Below are positions 1 to 8,249 of a DNA stretch of 48,164 nucleotides, in pieces (positions within the stretch are counted from its first letter, which is position 1; each line of letters starts with the position of its first letter). Origin of the DNA: Oscillospiraceae bacterium (GTDB lineage: Bacteria > Bacillota > Clostridia > Oscillospirales > CAG-272); contig SVSB01000020.1 of assembly GCA_015064505.1 (NCBI GenBank), positions 1 to 48,164 of the forward strand, written 5' to 3'. The translations under genes and the position numbers were made by a program. The notes under the pieces were generated by a model. That model saw only the letters and a program-made list of their open reading frames with translations. It ran no database searches and was not told where the DNA came from.

Positions 1-73
1 CATATTACGGCGTAAAATTCTTGCGACATTTAGCAACTCATTATTTTTCTTTAGTGGTTCTCGCTCCATTTTG

Positions 74-131
74 CCCTCTCCGTCGGCTTCGCCGCCACCT
101 CTCCCAAAGGGAGAGGCTTCTCGTTAGCTCC
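74..131. repeat. intergenic repeat, copy A (edge repeat)
   Basis: A C-rich segment of the form CTCTCCGTCGGCTTCGCCG, CCACC, CTCCCAAAGGGAGAGGCTT contains two short hairpins. A diverged copy in the same orientation sits at the other edge of the window (48103-48150). From memory, repeats of this form are common between genes in gut Clostridia; no function is assigned. Confidence 0.6.
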
Positions 132-145
132 ATTATATCACAAAT

Positions 146-171
146 CGGCAGAGGGAACAATCCCTCTGCCG
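146..171 (-). terminator. hairpin downstream of GH127 gene
   Basis: An 11-bp perfect stem (CGGCAGAGGGA / TCCCTCTGCCG) with loop ACAA lies about 65 nt past the stop of the minus-strand GH127 gene. The minus-strand tail is only weakly T-rich, so termination is likely but not certain. Confidence 0.5.
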
Positions 172-236
172 AAATTTTGCACCTGCAAATTCTCCGTTAA
201 GAGTATCACGCCAATCTTGCAAGGTATTTTTTTACA

Positions 237-3200
237 TTATTTCTTTCGCTTTTTCAATATCACTGCAACGGCGGTGCCGAGTGCGGCAACGGCGGCGGCA
301 ATGCCCGCAAGGAGGGGAACCTTGGAGCTTGCCTTGGGCTCCTCGGGAACGTCGGTGACGGGCGCGGTATCTTCCGTGGCGGGTTCGGTTTCGTTAGTTG
401 CAGGGGCAGTCACCTCTGTAACGGGCTCGGTAACGGGCTCGGTAACAGGCTCGGTCACAGGCTCGGTCACAGGCTCGGTCACAGGCTCGGTAACGGGTTC
501 CGTAACGGGTTCGGTCACAGGCTCGGTAACGGGAGCGTCTTCCTTTACGGCGTTACCCATAAGCTTCCATTCAACGATGCCCGTAGCGCCGTTTGAGGCC
601 ACCATGTTTATCTTTATGGCGCTTGTCCTGACCTTATCGAAGGTATAGGTAATAAAGCCGTTTGCGTGGCTTGCCTCGTATTTATCATCGTGGCTTACCT
701 TAACGAAGGTGCCTGCATCGTTCTTGTAGTAGATCTCAAAGCTCTCCGGCAGCTTTATTCCGCCGTTTGAGCCGTTATCCTTATACCACCATATCTTGCA
801 GCCCTCAAGCTCTACCTCACCGTCAAAGTCGTACCGCACCCAGGTGCTTGGCAGTATCTCGCTCGATTTCCAAGCGGTCCAGCGCTTGGATGTGTCGCCT
901 GAGCCGTCAAAAAGATTATATTCGCTGTCAGTGGAGTTAACGTAGGATGCGGAGGGGGTCGCGTACTCCGAAAACTCTCTCTCAATATGCGCCTTCTGTA
1001 CGTAAACGGTCATGGCGCCGATCTCTCTGTTCTGGCGGGCGTAGAAGGGAATGAACGTCCATTCGATCTCTCTGTTTCCTGCAAGGTCGTCCGTGTATCC
1101 CTTAAGCTTGATGGTGTACATATCCTTAACGCCGTAGGGGTCTGCCTTGCCGTCCAGATTATCGGTGTGAACGAGCTTTGCTTCCGCTTCCCTGTCTATA
1201 TAAGCAAAGAATACGTTAAAGTCGTTATCTGCGCTTTCGGCACAGTAAACGATGGGGCCGCGGCGCAGGGAGGTATAGCCAACGTTTGCCTTTACCTGTG
1301 CGGAAGTTTCCTCAAAGAGCACGGGCATGGAGAAGTCAAATTCGATCTTATCGCCGTTTTTCCACAGGCGGGAGAGGGTAATATAACCGCTTGCATCCGC
1401 TTTTGCTTCAACTGCAGTGCCGTTTACCTTCACCTCTGCCTTATCCGTCCAAACGGGAACGCGGAGCTTCAGGGAAAAGCTTGCATCTCCCGAAACACCC
1501 ACGGTAATGCTTCCGTCACCCTCCCAGGGCATATTGCTTACCATATCAAGCTTTACGCTTGCGTTTTCAAGAGTAATATCCGCTTCGTTGGTAATATACT
1601 GATTTACTATCACGGAATCGCTCGTCTGGTTGTAGATATAACCGCCGATGGAGAGTATGGTTCTCGTAAGATTGGGGGGGCAGCAAGCGGTGCCGTACCA
1701 TGCGTTTCTGTCCATTCCGGACATTGTTGCGGTGCGGTTCTGATAGTAGAATTTGTTTCCGTCAAAGTTAACGCAGCCAAGAACGGTATTGTATATATCC
1801 GTTTCGATCATATCTGCGTAAGCAGAGCCTTCGTATACCTTGCTCATGGCTCGGTTCCACATCATATTTGCAATGCCTGCGCAGGTCTCGCAATAGGAGG
1901 TGAGATTATCAAGCTGATAGGAAACGTCAAAGCCCTCGTTTGATTTCTTCTGTCCAACGCCGCCGGTTACGTACTGCTTGGTGTTGGTAACGTCCTTCCA
2001 GAGAGCGGTAAGAGCCTTGTCGTATTTTGCTTCGTAATCGGCATCAACGGAAGCAAGCTCTGCCATTGCGGCGTACATATACTGGGCGCGTACCGCGTGA
2101 CCCACTGCGGAAAGCTGATTTGCTACCTTTGCGTGGTCCTGGCGGTATTGGCTCATATCGCCTGCAACGGTCCTGCCCTCGTAATCTCCGCGCACGTCAA
2201 GGAAGAAGGCACCGAGCTCGGCGTAAACGCCTGCCTTTTCCGCGTATTCGCCGCCCTCTTCAGCGCAAAGACGGGCAAGACGCAGCAGCGCGTATTCGAT
2301 CTCCTGATGCCCCGCGATCTGCTTGCGCTGACCGTTTTCGTTGCCAAAGGTTGCGGCAATGTGGTCTGCGCACTTTATTGCAACGTCAAAGAGGCGGGTA
2401 TCCTTTCCGTCGGTGTATTCGTAATGGGCTATTGCCGCCTCAATGAAGTGACCCATGCAGTAAAGCTCGTGCTTGTCTACGTTGGAGTATTTCACCTCGG
2501 CGGTGTTCAGGGTGTAATAGGTGTCAAAATATCCGTTTTCCTCTTGAGCGTCCACAAAGTAGGGGATCCATTCCTCAAGCTTTGCGGCGATCTTCTTCTG
2601 GGCGTTTATTATTTCAGCATCGCCCATGGGGTCGATATCCAGCGCCATACACATGCTTTCAAGCACCTTATGCACGTCGCTGTCAACGTAGAAGGCGCCC
2701 GCAAAGGCTCCGTGGCTTTCGCCGCGGTTCTTTTTGGCGGCGTTTATGATGTTGGGAATACCGCCCTTTGCGCCCTCAACGTTTTTGATGGCGGTGGGAA
2801 CGACCACGCAGATCATCTGCTTTACGTATTCGCGGAAGAAGCCTCCGTCTACTTTAACGTCGGTGTAGGGAACGGAGCTGACGTCCTCCGTGATCTTGAA
2901 GGGGTCTGAAACCGTCATAACTGCGCTTACCTCGTAATCGGTGTTTTCTATCTTACCCTTAAGGGTGTACGTGCCCGGCTTTTGGGGATCGTAATCGGGG
3001 CACGACCAGCCAACTATCTTTGCTTCCGTTTCTCTGGTTGCCGTGATACCGCATTCCGTAAGCTCTGCGGAGGATGGAGTCCTTACAACGAAGGATGAGC
3101 ATTCAAAAAGCTGCTTGTAGGTGCGCAGACCAACTCTGCCCTTGTCAAACAGGGTGTGCTCGCTTTGGTAGAGAAGCTTGCCGTCTACCCATACCGCCAG

Positions 3201-3824
3201 AGTGTTTTCGTACATCAGCACCTTCAGCTTGTAGTCGGTATTTGGCTTGTAGTCCATATCAACGGTCTTGATAAGCTTCCATGCGTTACTGCCGTATCCG
3301 ACGGTCAGCGCGTTCTTGGAGCCGTATCTGCCTATGCCCACGTAATATCCCTGATAGGAATCTGCGTTTGCATCCGTAACGTTTGAAGCTCTCAGGATAA
3401 CGCCGAAGTTATTGTCGGGGGAGGCGGCGGTACCTCTTAGGGTCACCTCCAGTATAAAGTTCTCGTATTCGCCGCCCGTCAGCGCCTTTACCTTGGTGGA
3501 CTGCTTGTTTATCTTTATTTTTCCGTCTGCAAACGTAACGGCAGAGGGGTCAAAAAGCGTCCAATCGCTCTTTTCAAATTTTGCCGTGTGCAGTGTTTCG
3601 GATACTGCCGTGGACGCATCCTTAAGCTTTAGGGTGACGGTGGACGGCAATTTCTTCAGGGCGTCCTCGTATTTCGTGCCCGTTATCACGGAAAACACCT
3701 TGTTTATATCAGCGGAAACGATGCTTTTTTCATCTATTCCTTCGGCAGATACGGCGCTTGCGGCGCAGGGAAGAGCAAGTGCCGTTGCCATAACCAGTGA
3801 TAAGATTCTTTTTTTAATACTCAT
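237..3824 (-). CDS. secreted, membrane-anchored GH127 beta-L-arabinofuranosidase
   Basis: 1195 aa. Expected to remove beta-L-arabinofuranose outside the cell. The start is the ATG at 3824, which has a GGGGGA ribosome site and begins a signal peptide (MSIKKRILSL..., cleavage near residue 27); the reading frame is open further upstream but without signals. Domains in order: LamG/DUF1080-like sandwich (~85-248), Ig-like segment (~250-310), GH127 catalytic barrel and sandwich (~325-930), F5/8-type-C-like carbohydrate-binding domain (~960-1090), ten PVTE repeats (~1095-1135), then one C-terminal helix and a KKRKK tail. The GH127 zinc/nucleophile residues are intact: Glu646 and Cys648 in YCETCA and the Cys714-Cys715 pair in ACCPPN, matching the known family set (three Cys and one Glu). 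Known family members remove beta-arabinose from hydroxyproline-linked glycans; the substrate here is inferred. Confidence 0.88.
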   Translation of the reverse strand: MSIKKRILSLVMATALALPCAASAVSAEGIDEKSIVSADINKVFSVITGTKYEDALKKLPSTVTLKLKDASTAVSETLHTAKFEKSDWTLFDPSAVTFADGKIKINKQSTKVKALTGGEYENFILEVTLRGTAASPDNNFGVILRASNVTDANADSYQGYYVGIGRYGSKNALTVGYGSNAWKLIKTVDMDYKPNTDYKLKVLMYENTLAVWVDGKLLYQSEHTLFDKGRVGLRTYKQLFECSSFVVRTPSSAELTECGITATRETEAKIVGWSCPDYDPQKPGTYTLKGKIENTDYEVSAVMTVSDPFKITEDVSSVPYTDVKVDGGFFREYVKQMICVVVPTAIKNVEGAKGGIPNIINAAKKNRGESHGAFAGAFYVDSDVHKVLESMCMALDIDPMGDAEIINAQKKIAAKLEEWIPYFVDAQEENGYFDTYYTLNTAEVKYSNVDKHELYCMGHFIEAAIAHYEYTDGKDTRLFDVAIKCADHIAATFGNENGQRKQIAGHQEIEYALLRLARLCAEEGGEYAEKAGVYAELGAFFLDVRGDYEGRTVAGDMSQYRQDHAKVANQLSAVGHAVRAQYMYAAMAELASVDADYEAKYDKALTALWKDVTNTKQYVTGGVGQKKSNEGFDVSYQLDNLTSYCETCAGIANMMWNRAMSKVYEGSAYADMIETDIYNTVLGCVNFDGNKFYYQNRTATMSGMDRNAWYGTACCPPNLTRTILSIGGYIYNQTSDSVIVNQYITNEADITLENASVKLDMVSNMPWEGDGSITVGVSGDASFSLKLRVPVWTDKAEVKVNGTAVEAKADASGYITLSRLWKNGDKIEFDFSMPVLFEETSAQVKANVGYTSLRRGPIVYCAESADNDFNVFFAYIDREAEAKLVHTDNLDGKADPYGVKDMYTIKLKGYTDDLAGNREIEWTFIPFYARQNREIGAMTVYVQKAHIEREFSEYATPSASYVNSTDSEYNLFDGSGDTSKRWTAWKSSEILPSTWVRYDFDGEVELEGCKIWWYKDNGSNGGIKLPESFEIYYKNDAGTFVKVSHDDKYEASHANGFITYTFDKVRTSAIKINMVASNGATGIVEWKLMGNAVKEDAPVTEPVTEPVTEPVTEPVTEPVTEPVTEPVTEPVTEPVTEVTAPATNETEPATEDTAPVTDVPEEPKASSKVPLLAGIAAAVAALGTAVAVILKKRKK
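417..536 (-). repeat. 12-bp tandem repeat encoding (PVTE)n linker
   Basis: About ten tandem 12-bp units (GGCTCGGTAACG / GGCTCGGTCACA on the plus strand) encode repeated PVTE. Third-position variants alternate in blocks, which suggests recent expansion by slippage or unequal exchange. It forms the stalk between the carbohydrate-binding domain and the membrane anchor. Confidence 0.85.
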
Positions 3825-3932
3825 ATTATCCCCCGCGGTCGAGTTTGTTGATAATTTTATATTATAGAAAAGCAAAAAACGCGGCAAATGAAAAGCCGAA
3901 CGAACAAAAGGTCAGCACATTGCGGGGGAAAA

Positions 3933-4598
3933 TCATAAAATCACGTCGCACACCGAAAGAACGCCGTCGGTTACGGTGAATTTTATCTCTTGTTTTCCGT
4001 AGGTAAAGCCGTAGACCCTTTCTCCGTCGTCCGCATATCCCGGTCGAGGATCCTGGGAAAGAAGCTCCCTTAAGGGGGCGCGGAGCTTTTCTTCTATTTT
4101 ATCTTCAAGCTCCGGCGGAATTACCACCTCAAGGCTGTATTTTGCCGCGTCGGTGGAAAAGCCTCCCGTGGCCTCCGGCTTGCAGTCCGCGTGGGGAAGA
4201 TAGGGCTTTATATCGTAGATGGGAGTCCCGTCCATCATATCAATGCCCGAAACGGTGATAACGGGCCCCTCGTCGGTCATTTCAACGCCCTCAAGCTTCA
4301 CGCAGGAAAGTCCCACGGGATTAGGGCGAAAGGGAGAGCGGGTGGCGAATACGCCCATTCTTTTGTTGCCCCCAAGGCGCGGCGGGCGCACCGTGGGTGA
4401 CCAAGTGGGCCTGACCGCCTCGGAAAACTGCCAGATCAGCCAAAGGTGGGAGAAGCCTTCTATCCCTCGGAACGCTTCGGGCACTCGGTATTCAGGCTCA
4501 AAAACTATTCTTCCCGTAAGTCCCTCCACAAGTCCGCTCTGCCTCGGTAGACCGAACTTTTCGGGAAAGTCCGTACGGATCCGTGCGATTATTTTCAT
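3933..4598 (-). CDS. trmO: tRNA (adenine(37)-N6)-methyltransferase TrmO
   Basis: 221 aa, TsaA/YaeB/TrmO family. The enzyme methylates N6 of the t6A base at position 37 of tRNAs that read ACY codons, using S-adenosylmethionine. The family core is clear: WLIWQF near residue 55 and the highly conserved PRLGGNKRMGVFATRSPFRP segment (~73-92) followed by NPVGLS. Length matches the family (about 230). The start ATG lies 9 nt after the stop of the upstream membrane-protein gene, so the two are probably co-transcribed from the promoter at 5122-5150. A 108-nt gap separates it from the GH127 gene, which probably has its own promoter. Confidence 0.9.
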   Translation of the reverse strand: MKIIARIRTDFPEKFGLPRQSGLVEGLTGRIVFEPEYRVPEAFRGIEGFSHLWLIWQFSEAVRPTWSPTVRPPRLGGNKRMGVFATRSPFRPNPVGLSCVKLEGVEMTDEGPVITVSGIDMMDGTPIYDIKPYLPHADCKPEATGGFSTDAAKYSLEVVIPPELEDKIEEKLRAPLRELLSQDPRPGYADDGERVYGFTYGKQEIKFTVTDGVLSVCDVIL

Positions 4599-4607
4599 AA
4601 TTAGTCC

Positions 4608-5093
4608 TTATTCAACTATAAATCTCAATTCGCCGGTGAAGTCGAGGACGGTTTCGGTAAGGTCGGTTACGGAGATGAGATCGGTAATTTCAAGGGTCAT
4701 GGGATGGGCGGTGATGGGGAAGTTCTCCGCGTTTATTACCACCTCGTAGGTAAGGGCGCCCTCCTCCGTTTTATAGATGGCGTAATTATAACCGCCCTCG
4801 GGGGCCGCAAAGGGGAAGTGGGGATAAATGCCGCCGAGCTTTACGTCTGCGGCGCCAATACCCTCGGGAAGATGAAGCTTAAAGAAAATGCGTACCGTAT
4901 CAGCGGTCTTTTCCGCGGAAAGAAGCTCAAGGCGGAGCGCATCAAAATTACCCTGCGCCACTCTCGTATCCTTTTCTATCTCTATGTGTGACACCTCGGG
5001 GTCAAAGTAGATACCCAGCGCAACTGCCGTGGCGGTGAATATTACGGAAATACATATTACGGTAATTATGGTATATCGGATGAAGTTTTTCAT
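4608..5093 (-). CDS. membrane-anchored protein of unknown function
   Basis: 161 aa, family not recognised. One N-terminal hydrophobic helix (residues ~7-28, uncleaved or a signal anchor) is followed by a beta-rich extracytoplasmic part with regularly spaced hydrophobic strands. The start has a GGAGG site (5098-5102 region, minus strand) and a good promoter upstream (5122-5150). It precedes trmO by 9 nt. The C-terminal part resembles the accessory beta domain of some anti-sigma-like Firmicutes proteins, but I cannot support a name. Confidence 0.65.
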   Translation of the reverse strand: MKNFIRYTIITVICISVIFTATAVALGIYFDPEVSHIEIEKDTRVAQGNFDALRLELLSAEKTADTVRIFFKLHLPEGIGAADVKLGGIYPHFPFAAPEGGYNYAIYKTEEGALTYEVVINAENFPITAHPMTLEITDLISVTDLTETVLDFTGELRFIVE

Positions 5094-5121
5094 AGATATC
5101 CTCCTTTACGCCGATATTATA

Positions 5122-5150
5122 ATTTTACCATAATTCGCTCTCTCTGTCAA
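5122..5150 (-). promoter_or_regulatory. sigma-A promoter for 5093-3933 operon
   Basis: On the minus strand, TTGACA (5150-5145) and TAAAAT (5127-5122) are separated by exactly 17 nt, about 30 nt before the start codon at 5093. Confidence 0.75.
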
Positions 5151-5188
5151 TCGTATCAATAATTGTAAGCAAAAAATGCTATTGACTA

Positions 5189-5217
5189 TTGAAAAGGAAA
5201 GAGGCTTGTGATATTAT
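5189..5217 (+). promoter_or_regulatory. sigma-A promoter for galM-galT
   Basis: TTGAAA (5189-5194), 17-nt spacer, TATTAT (5212-5217) with a TG one base before the -10 (extended -10). Confidence 0.7.
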
Positions 5218-5270
5218 ATAAAAAGAAAAGTATGCCTTTTATTACATTTTTTATAAATACGGAGGACAAT

Positions 5271-6290
5271 ATGGAAAAGAAGTTATTTGGCTATATGCCC
5301 GATGGATGCAAGGTATATTCCTACACCCTGAAAAACGGCAAGATGGAGGCGGAGATCGTTACTCTCGGCGGTATTATTCGCCGTCTTGAGGTTGGCGGCA
5401 CCGACGTCGTTATGGGCTTTGATACCGTTGACGCAATGCTTGCGGATACTTCAAATCAGGGAGCTCTTATCGGCCGTTACGGCAACCGCATCAAGGATGC
5501 GCACTTCTTTATTGACGGTAAGGAGTATAAGCTCTACGTAAACACCGGCAAGAATAACCACCTCCACGGCGGTAAGTACGGCTTCAACCGTAAGCTCTGG
5601 ACCGCCGAGGAAAAGGGCGAAAACGTGCTTGTTCTCACCTACCTCAGCCCCGACGGAGAGGAGAACTACCCCGGTAATCTTAACGTTACCGTTACGTACA
5701 CCCTCTATGAGGACGCCATCGGCATCCATTACGAGGCAGTAAGTGATAAGGATACCTACGTTAACCTCACCAACCACGCCTATTTCAACCTTAACGGCGG
5801 CGACGGAAGCGATATTCTTGACCACGTTCTGCAGATCAACGCCGATACATATACCGACGTAGACCACGAGCTTATCCCCGTGGGCAGAAAGGCGGTTGAG
5901 GGTACTATGTTCGATTTCCGTGCTCCCAAGAGAGTTGGTACCGATCTCCACGGCACCACCGTTGCGGATCCCGACTTCGGCTACGATCACAACTTCAACC
6001 TTACGGGCAAGGTAAAGGAAACCTACGACGGCAAGGAGCTTAACGTTTGCGCCGTTCTTACCAACGGTAAGATCACCATGACCACCCTTACCGATCAGCT
6101 TGGCGTTCAGTTCTACAGCGCTAATTTCCTTGAGGATCCCAACGTACAGTTCAAGGGCGGCGTTACCCTTAAGCGCAGAATGGCTCTGTGCCTTGAAACA
6201 CAGTTCGAGCCCGATGCACCCACCAGAGGAGAGAATCTCCTTAAGGCGGGCGATAAGTACGTAACCGACACCGTATACCGTTTTGAGTGA
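5271..6290 (+). CDS. galM: aldose 1-epimerase (mutarotase)
   Basis: 339 aa. Interconverts alpha and beta anomers of galactose/glucose as the first step of the Leloir pathway, in the cytoplasm. Family motifs: GRYGNRI (~64-70), NHAYFNLNGG with the catalytic-pocket His (~170), YDHNF (~243), and LETQFEPDAPTR containing the catalytic Glu near the C-terminus. The start is ATG 5271, preceded by GGAGG at 5261-5265; the in-frame upstream extension lacks both homology and ribosome site. galT follows 7 nt after the stop, so the two form an operon. No galK is seen in the window. Confidence 0.93.
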   Translation: MEKKLFGYMPDGCKVYSYTLKNGKMEAEIVTLGGIIRRLEVGGTDVVMGFDTVDAMLADTSNQGALIGRYGNRIKDAHFFIDGKEYKLYVNTGKNNHLHGGKYGFNRKLWTAEEKGENVLVLTYLSPDGEENYPGNLNVTVTYTLYEDAIGIHYEAVSDKDTYVNLTNHAYFNLNGGDGSDILDHVLQINADTYTDVDHELIPVGRKAVEGTMFDFRAPKRVGTDLHGTTVADPDFGYDHNFNLTGKVKETYDGKELNVCAVLTNGKITMTTLTDQLGVQFYSANFLEDPNVQFKGGVTLKRRMALCLETQFEPDAPTRGENLLKAGDKYVTDTVYRFE

Positions 6291-6297
6291 GGCAGCT

Positions 6298-7800
6298 ATG
6301 CAGATAATGAAGGACATTACGGCACTGCTTGACTACGCAGTAGAGAAGTGCCTTATTGAAGAATGCGACCGCGTGTGGGCTGCAAACCGCCTGCTGGAAG
6401 CATTGGAGCTTACCGAGTATATCCCCGCAGAGGAAAAGGACAGCCGCGAGCTTGAGGCTATCCTTGCATCCATCTGCGACTATGCGGCAGAAAAGGGAAT
6501 TCTTGCGGACAACACCGTAACCTACCGCGATCTTTTCGATACCAAGATCATGGGTCTGCTGGTGCCCCGCCCCTCCGAGGTTATCCGTCGCTTTAAGGAG
6601 GAGTATGCAAGATCTCCCGAGGCGGCAACGGATTATTATTACGATTTAAGCCGCAATTCCGATTATATACGCACCTACCGCGTAAAGCGCGATCTGCGCT
6701 GGGTAACTGCCACGGAGTTTGGCGATCTTGACATTACCGTTAACCTCTCAAAGCCCGAAAAGGATCCCAAAGCCATCGCCGCCGCCCTTACCCAGAAGGC
6801 GGCAGAATATCCCAAGTGCCTGCTTTGCAAGGAAAACGAGGGCTTTGCGGGTCATCTTACCCGTCCCGCGCGTCAGAACCACCGCGTTATTCCTCTGACC
6901 ATGGCGGGAGAGCAGTGGTATATGCAGTATTCTCCCTACGTTTATTATAACGAGCACTGCATCGCATTCAACAGCGCCCACACTCCCATGAAGATCAACC
7001 GTGCCGCTTTTGATAAGCTGCTTGACTTCGTTACCGTATTCCCCCATTACTTTATAGGAAGCAACGCGGATCTGCCCATCGTCGGCGGCTCCATCCTCAC
7101 CCACGACCATTTCCAAGGCGGACATTACGAGTTTGCCATGGCAAAGGCAGAGGCGGAGATGAAGCTTTCCTTTAAGGGCTACGAGGACGTGGAGGCGGAG
7201 ATAGTAAAATGGCCCCTTTCCGTTATCCGTCTGCGCCACGCAGATAAGACCCGTATCGCCGAGCTTGGCGAAAAGATACTGAACGCTTGGCGCGGGTATA
7301 CCGACGAGAGCGCGTTCATCTATGCGGAAACGGGCGGCGAAAAGCACAATACCATCACCCCCATTGCCCGCCGCAGAGGCGAAAGCTACGAGCTTGATCT
7401 TGTTCTCCGCAACAACATAACCACGGAGGAGCATCCCATGGGCGTATACCATCCCCATGCGGAGCTGCACCACATAAAGAAGGAAAATATCGGCCTTATT
7501 GAGGTTATGGGTCTTGCGGTGCTTCCCGCACGACTTAAAAACGAGCTTGCCCGTTGCTGTGAGCTTCTCGTTTGCGGAGGCGATCTCCGCGCCGACGAGC
7601 TGACGGAGAAGCACGCCGATTGGGCAGAGAAGATCGCCGCGGACCACGGCAAGTTTGCAAGCGTGGAGGAAGCGGATGCCGTACTCCGCGAGGAGGTAGG
7701 AAAGGTATTCTGCCGCGTGCTTTGCGATGCAGGCGTTTATAAATGCACCGAAGAGGGCAGAGCGGCGTTCAAGCGCTTTGCCGATTCCGTGAACGGTTAA
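6298..7800 (+). CDS. galT: UDP-glucose-hexose-1-phosphate uridylyltransferase, class II
   Basis: 500 aa. Exchanges UDP between UDP-glucose and galactose-1-phosphate in the Leloir pathway. This is the Firmicutes-type (class II) GalT, recognised by length, by the histidine-triad-like block GGSILTHDHFQGG, and by the C-terminal block HPHAELHHIKKENIGLIEVMG with LPARL. The ATG at 6298 is preferred because GAGG (6289-6292) precedes it at good spacing and overlaps the galM stop; a TTG further upstream in frame lies inside galM. It is translationally close-coupled to galM. Confidence 0.92.
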   Translation: MQIMKDITALLDYAVEKCLIEECDRVWAANRLLEALELTEYIPAEEKDSRELEAILASICDYAAEKGILADNTVTYRDLFDTKIMGLLVPRPSEVIRRFKEEYARSPEAATDYYYDLSRNSDYIRTYRVKRDLRWVTATEFGDLDITVNLSKPEKDPKAIAAALTQKAAEYPKCLLCKENEGFAGHLTRPARQNHRVIPLTMAGEQWYMQYSPYVYYNEHCIAFNSAHTPMKINRAAFDKLLDFVTVFPHYFIGSNADLPIVGGSILTHDHFQGGHYEFAMAKAEAEMKLSFKGYEDVEAEIVKWPLSVIRLRHADKTRIAELGEKILNAWRGYTDESAFIYAETGGEKHNTITPIARRRGESYELDLVLRNNITTEEHPMGVYHPHAELHHIKKENIGLIEVMGLAVLPARLKNELARCCELLVCGGDLRADELTEKHADWAEKIAADHGKFASVEEADAVLREEVGKVFCRVLCDAGVYKCTEEGRAAFKRFADSVNG

Positions 7801-7825
7801 AAACGTATAAAATTTGCAAAACCCC

Positions 7826-7854
7826 TTGCTTTTTTTCAGAAAGTATGTTATCAT
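7826..7854 (+). promoter_or_regulatory. sigma-A promoter for rpsT
   Basis: TTGCTT (7826-7831), 17-nt spacer, TATCAT (7849-7854) with TG at 7846-7847 (extended -10). The leader to the rpsT start is about 80 nt and has a small GCCGC/GCGGC hairpin at 7883-7902. Confidence 0.68.
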
Positions 7855-7942
7855 ACTGTTCTGGTATGACATTTCGGGGAAAGCCGCATCCTCTCAGGCG
7901 GCGATCCGCATTAAATAATTTCGTAAAGAGGAGGTGTTTTCG

Positions 7943-8203
7943 GTGCCTAACATTAAATCCGCAAAGAAGCGCGTAAAGGTTAACGAAACCAAGGCGCTCC
8001 AGAACAAGATGTTTAAGTCCAGACTTCGCACTGCTATGAAGAAGTACGCAGTTGCAGTTGAGTCCGGCGACAAGGCAGCAGCTGAGGTTGCATACAAGGA
8101 TGCAGTTAAGCTCATCGACCGTGCTGTTTGCCGCGGCGCAGTTCACAAGAACCTTGCAGCCCGCAAGAAGAGCCAGTTCACCAAGGCTCTCAACAATCTT
8201 TAA
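7943..8203 (+). CDS. rpsT: 30S ribosomal protein S20
   Basis: 86 aa, the usual length. Binds 16S rRNA in the small ribosomal subunit. The sequence begins MPNIKSAKKRVKV and continues with the basic three-helix pattern and the C-terminal HKNLAARKKSQFTKAL block typical of S20. The start is GTG at 7943, because the AGGAGG at 7929-7934 is 8 nt away and the PNIKSA start matches the family; the upstream ATG at 7934 overlaps the ribosome site. Own promoter and terminator make it monocistronic. The non-AUG start is often used in S20 genes and may limit translation. Confidence 0.96.
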   Translation: MPNIKSAKKRVKVNETKALQNKMFKSRLRTAMKKYAVAVESGDKAAAEVAYKDAVKLIDRAVCRGAVHKNLAARKKSQFTKALNNL

Positions 8204-8208
8204 TTGAA

Positions 8209-8247
8209 AAATGCCCGCCGTATAACCCAACGGCGGGCATTTTTTTG
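8209..8247. terminator. bidirectional terminator between rpsT and glgB
   Basis: Stem ATGCCCGCCG / CGGCGGGCAT (8211-8220, 8231-8240) with a T-run at 8240-8247 on the plus strand and an A-run before the stem, so it can serve both rpsT (plus) and the convergent glgB (minus). Confidence 0.9.
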
Positions 8248-8249
8248 TT

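Larger units (their letters stand above)
1..236. other. gene-free left edge with repeat and hairpin
   Basis: No credible gene is visible. The stretch holds an intergenic repeat (74-131, listed separately) and a strong hairpin (146-171) that lies just downstream of the minus-strand GH127 gene. Confidence 0.7.

Noticed and set aside
217..648. plus-strand frame with many VTGS repeats
   Set aside because: It is the reverse of the (PVTE)n-coding repeat of the GH127 gene; no ribosome site or family match.
987..1943. long plus-strand frame inside the GH127 gene
   Set aside because: Antisense to a gene with clear catalytic motifs; its translation has no family features. Similar long antisense frames occur within glgB, the solute-binding and beta-helix genes and are rejected for the same reason.
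7842..7857. AGTATG/CATACT dyad over the rpsT -10 box
   Set aside because: Short and partly made by the promoter itself; no second copy.
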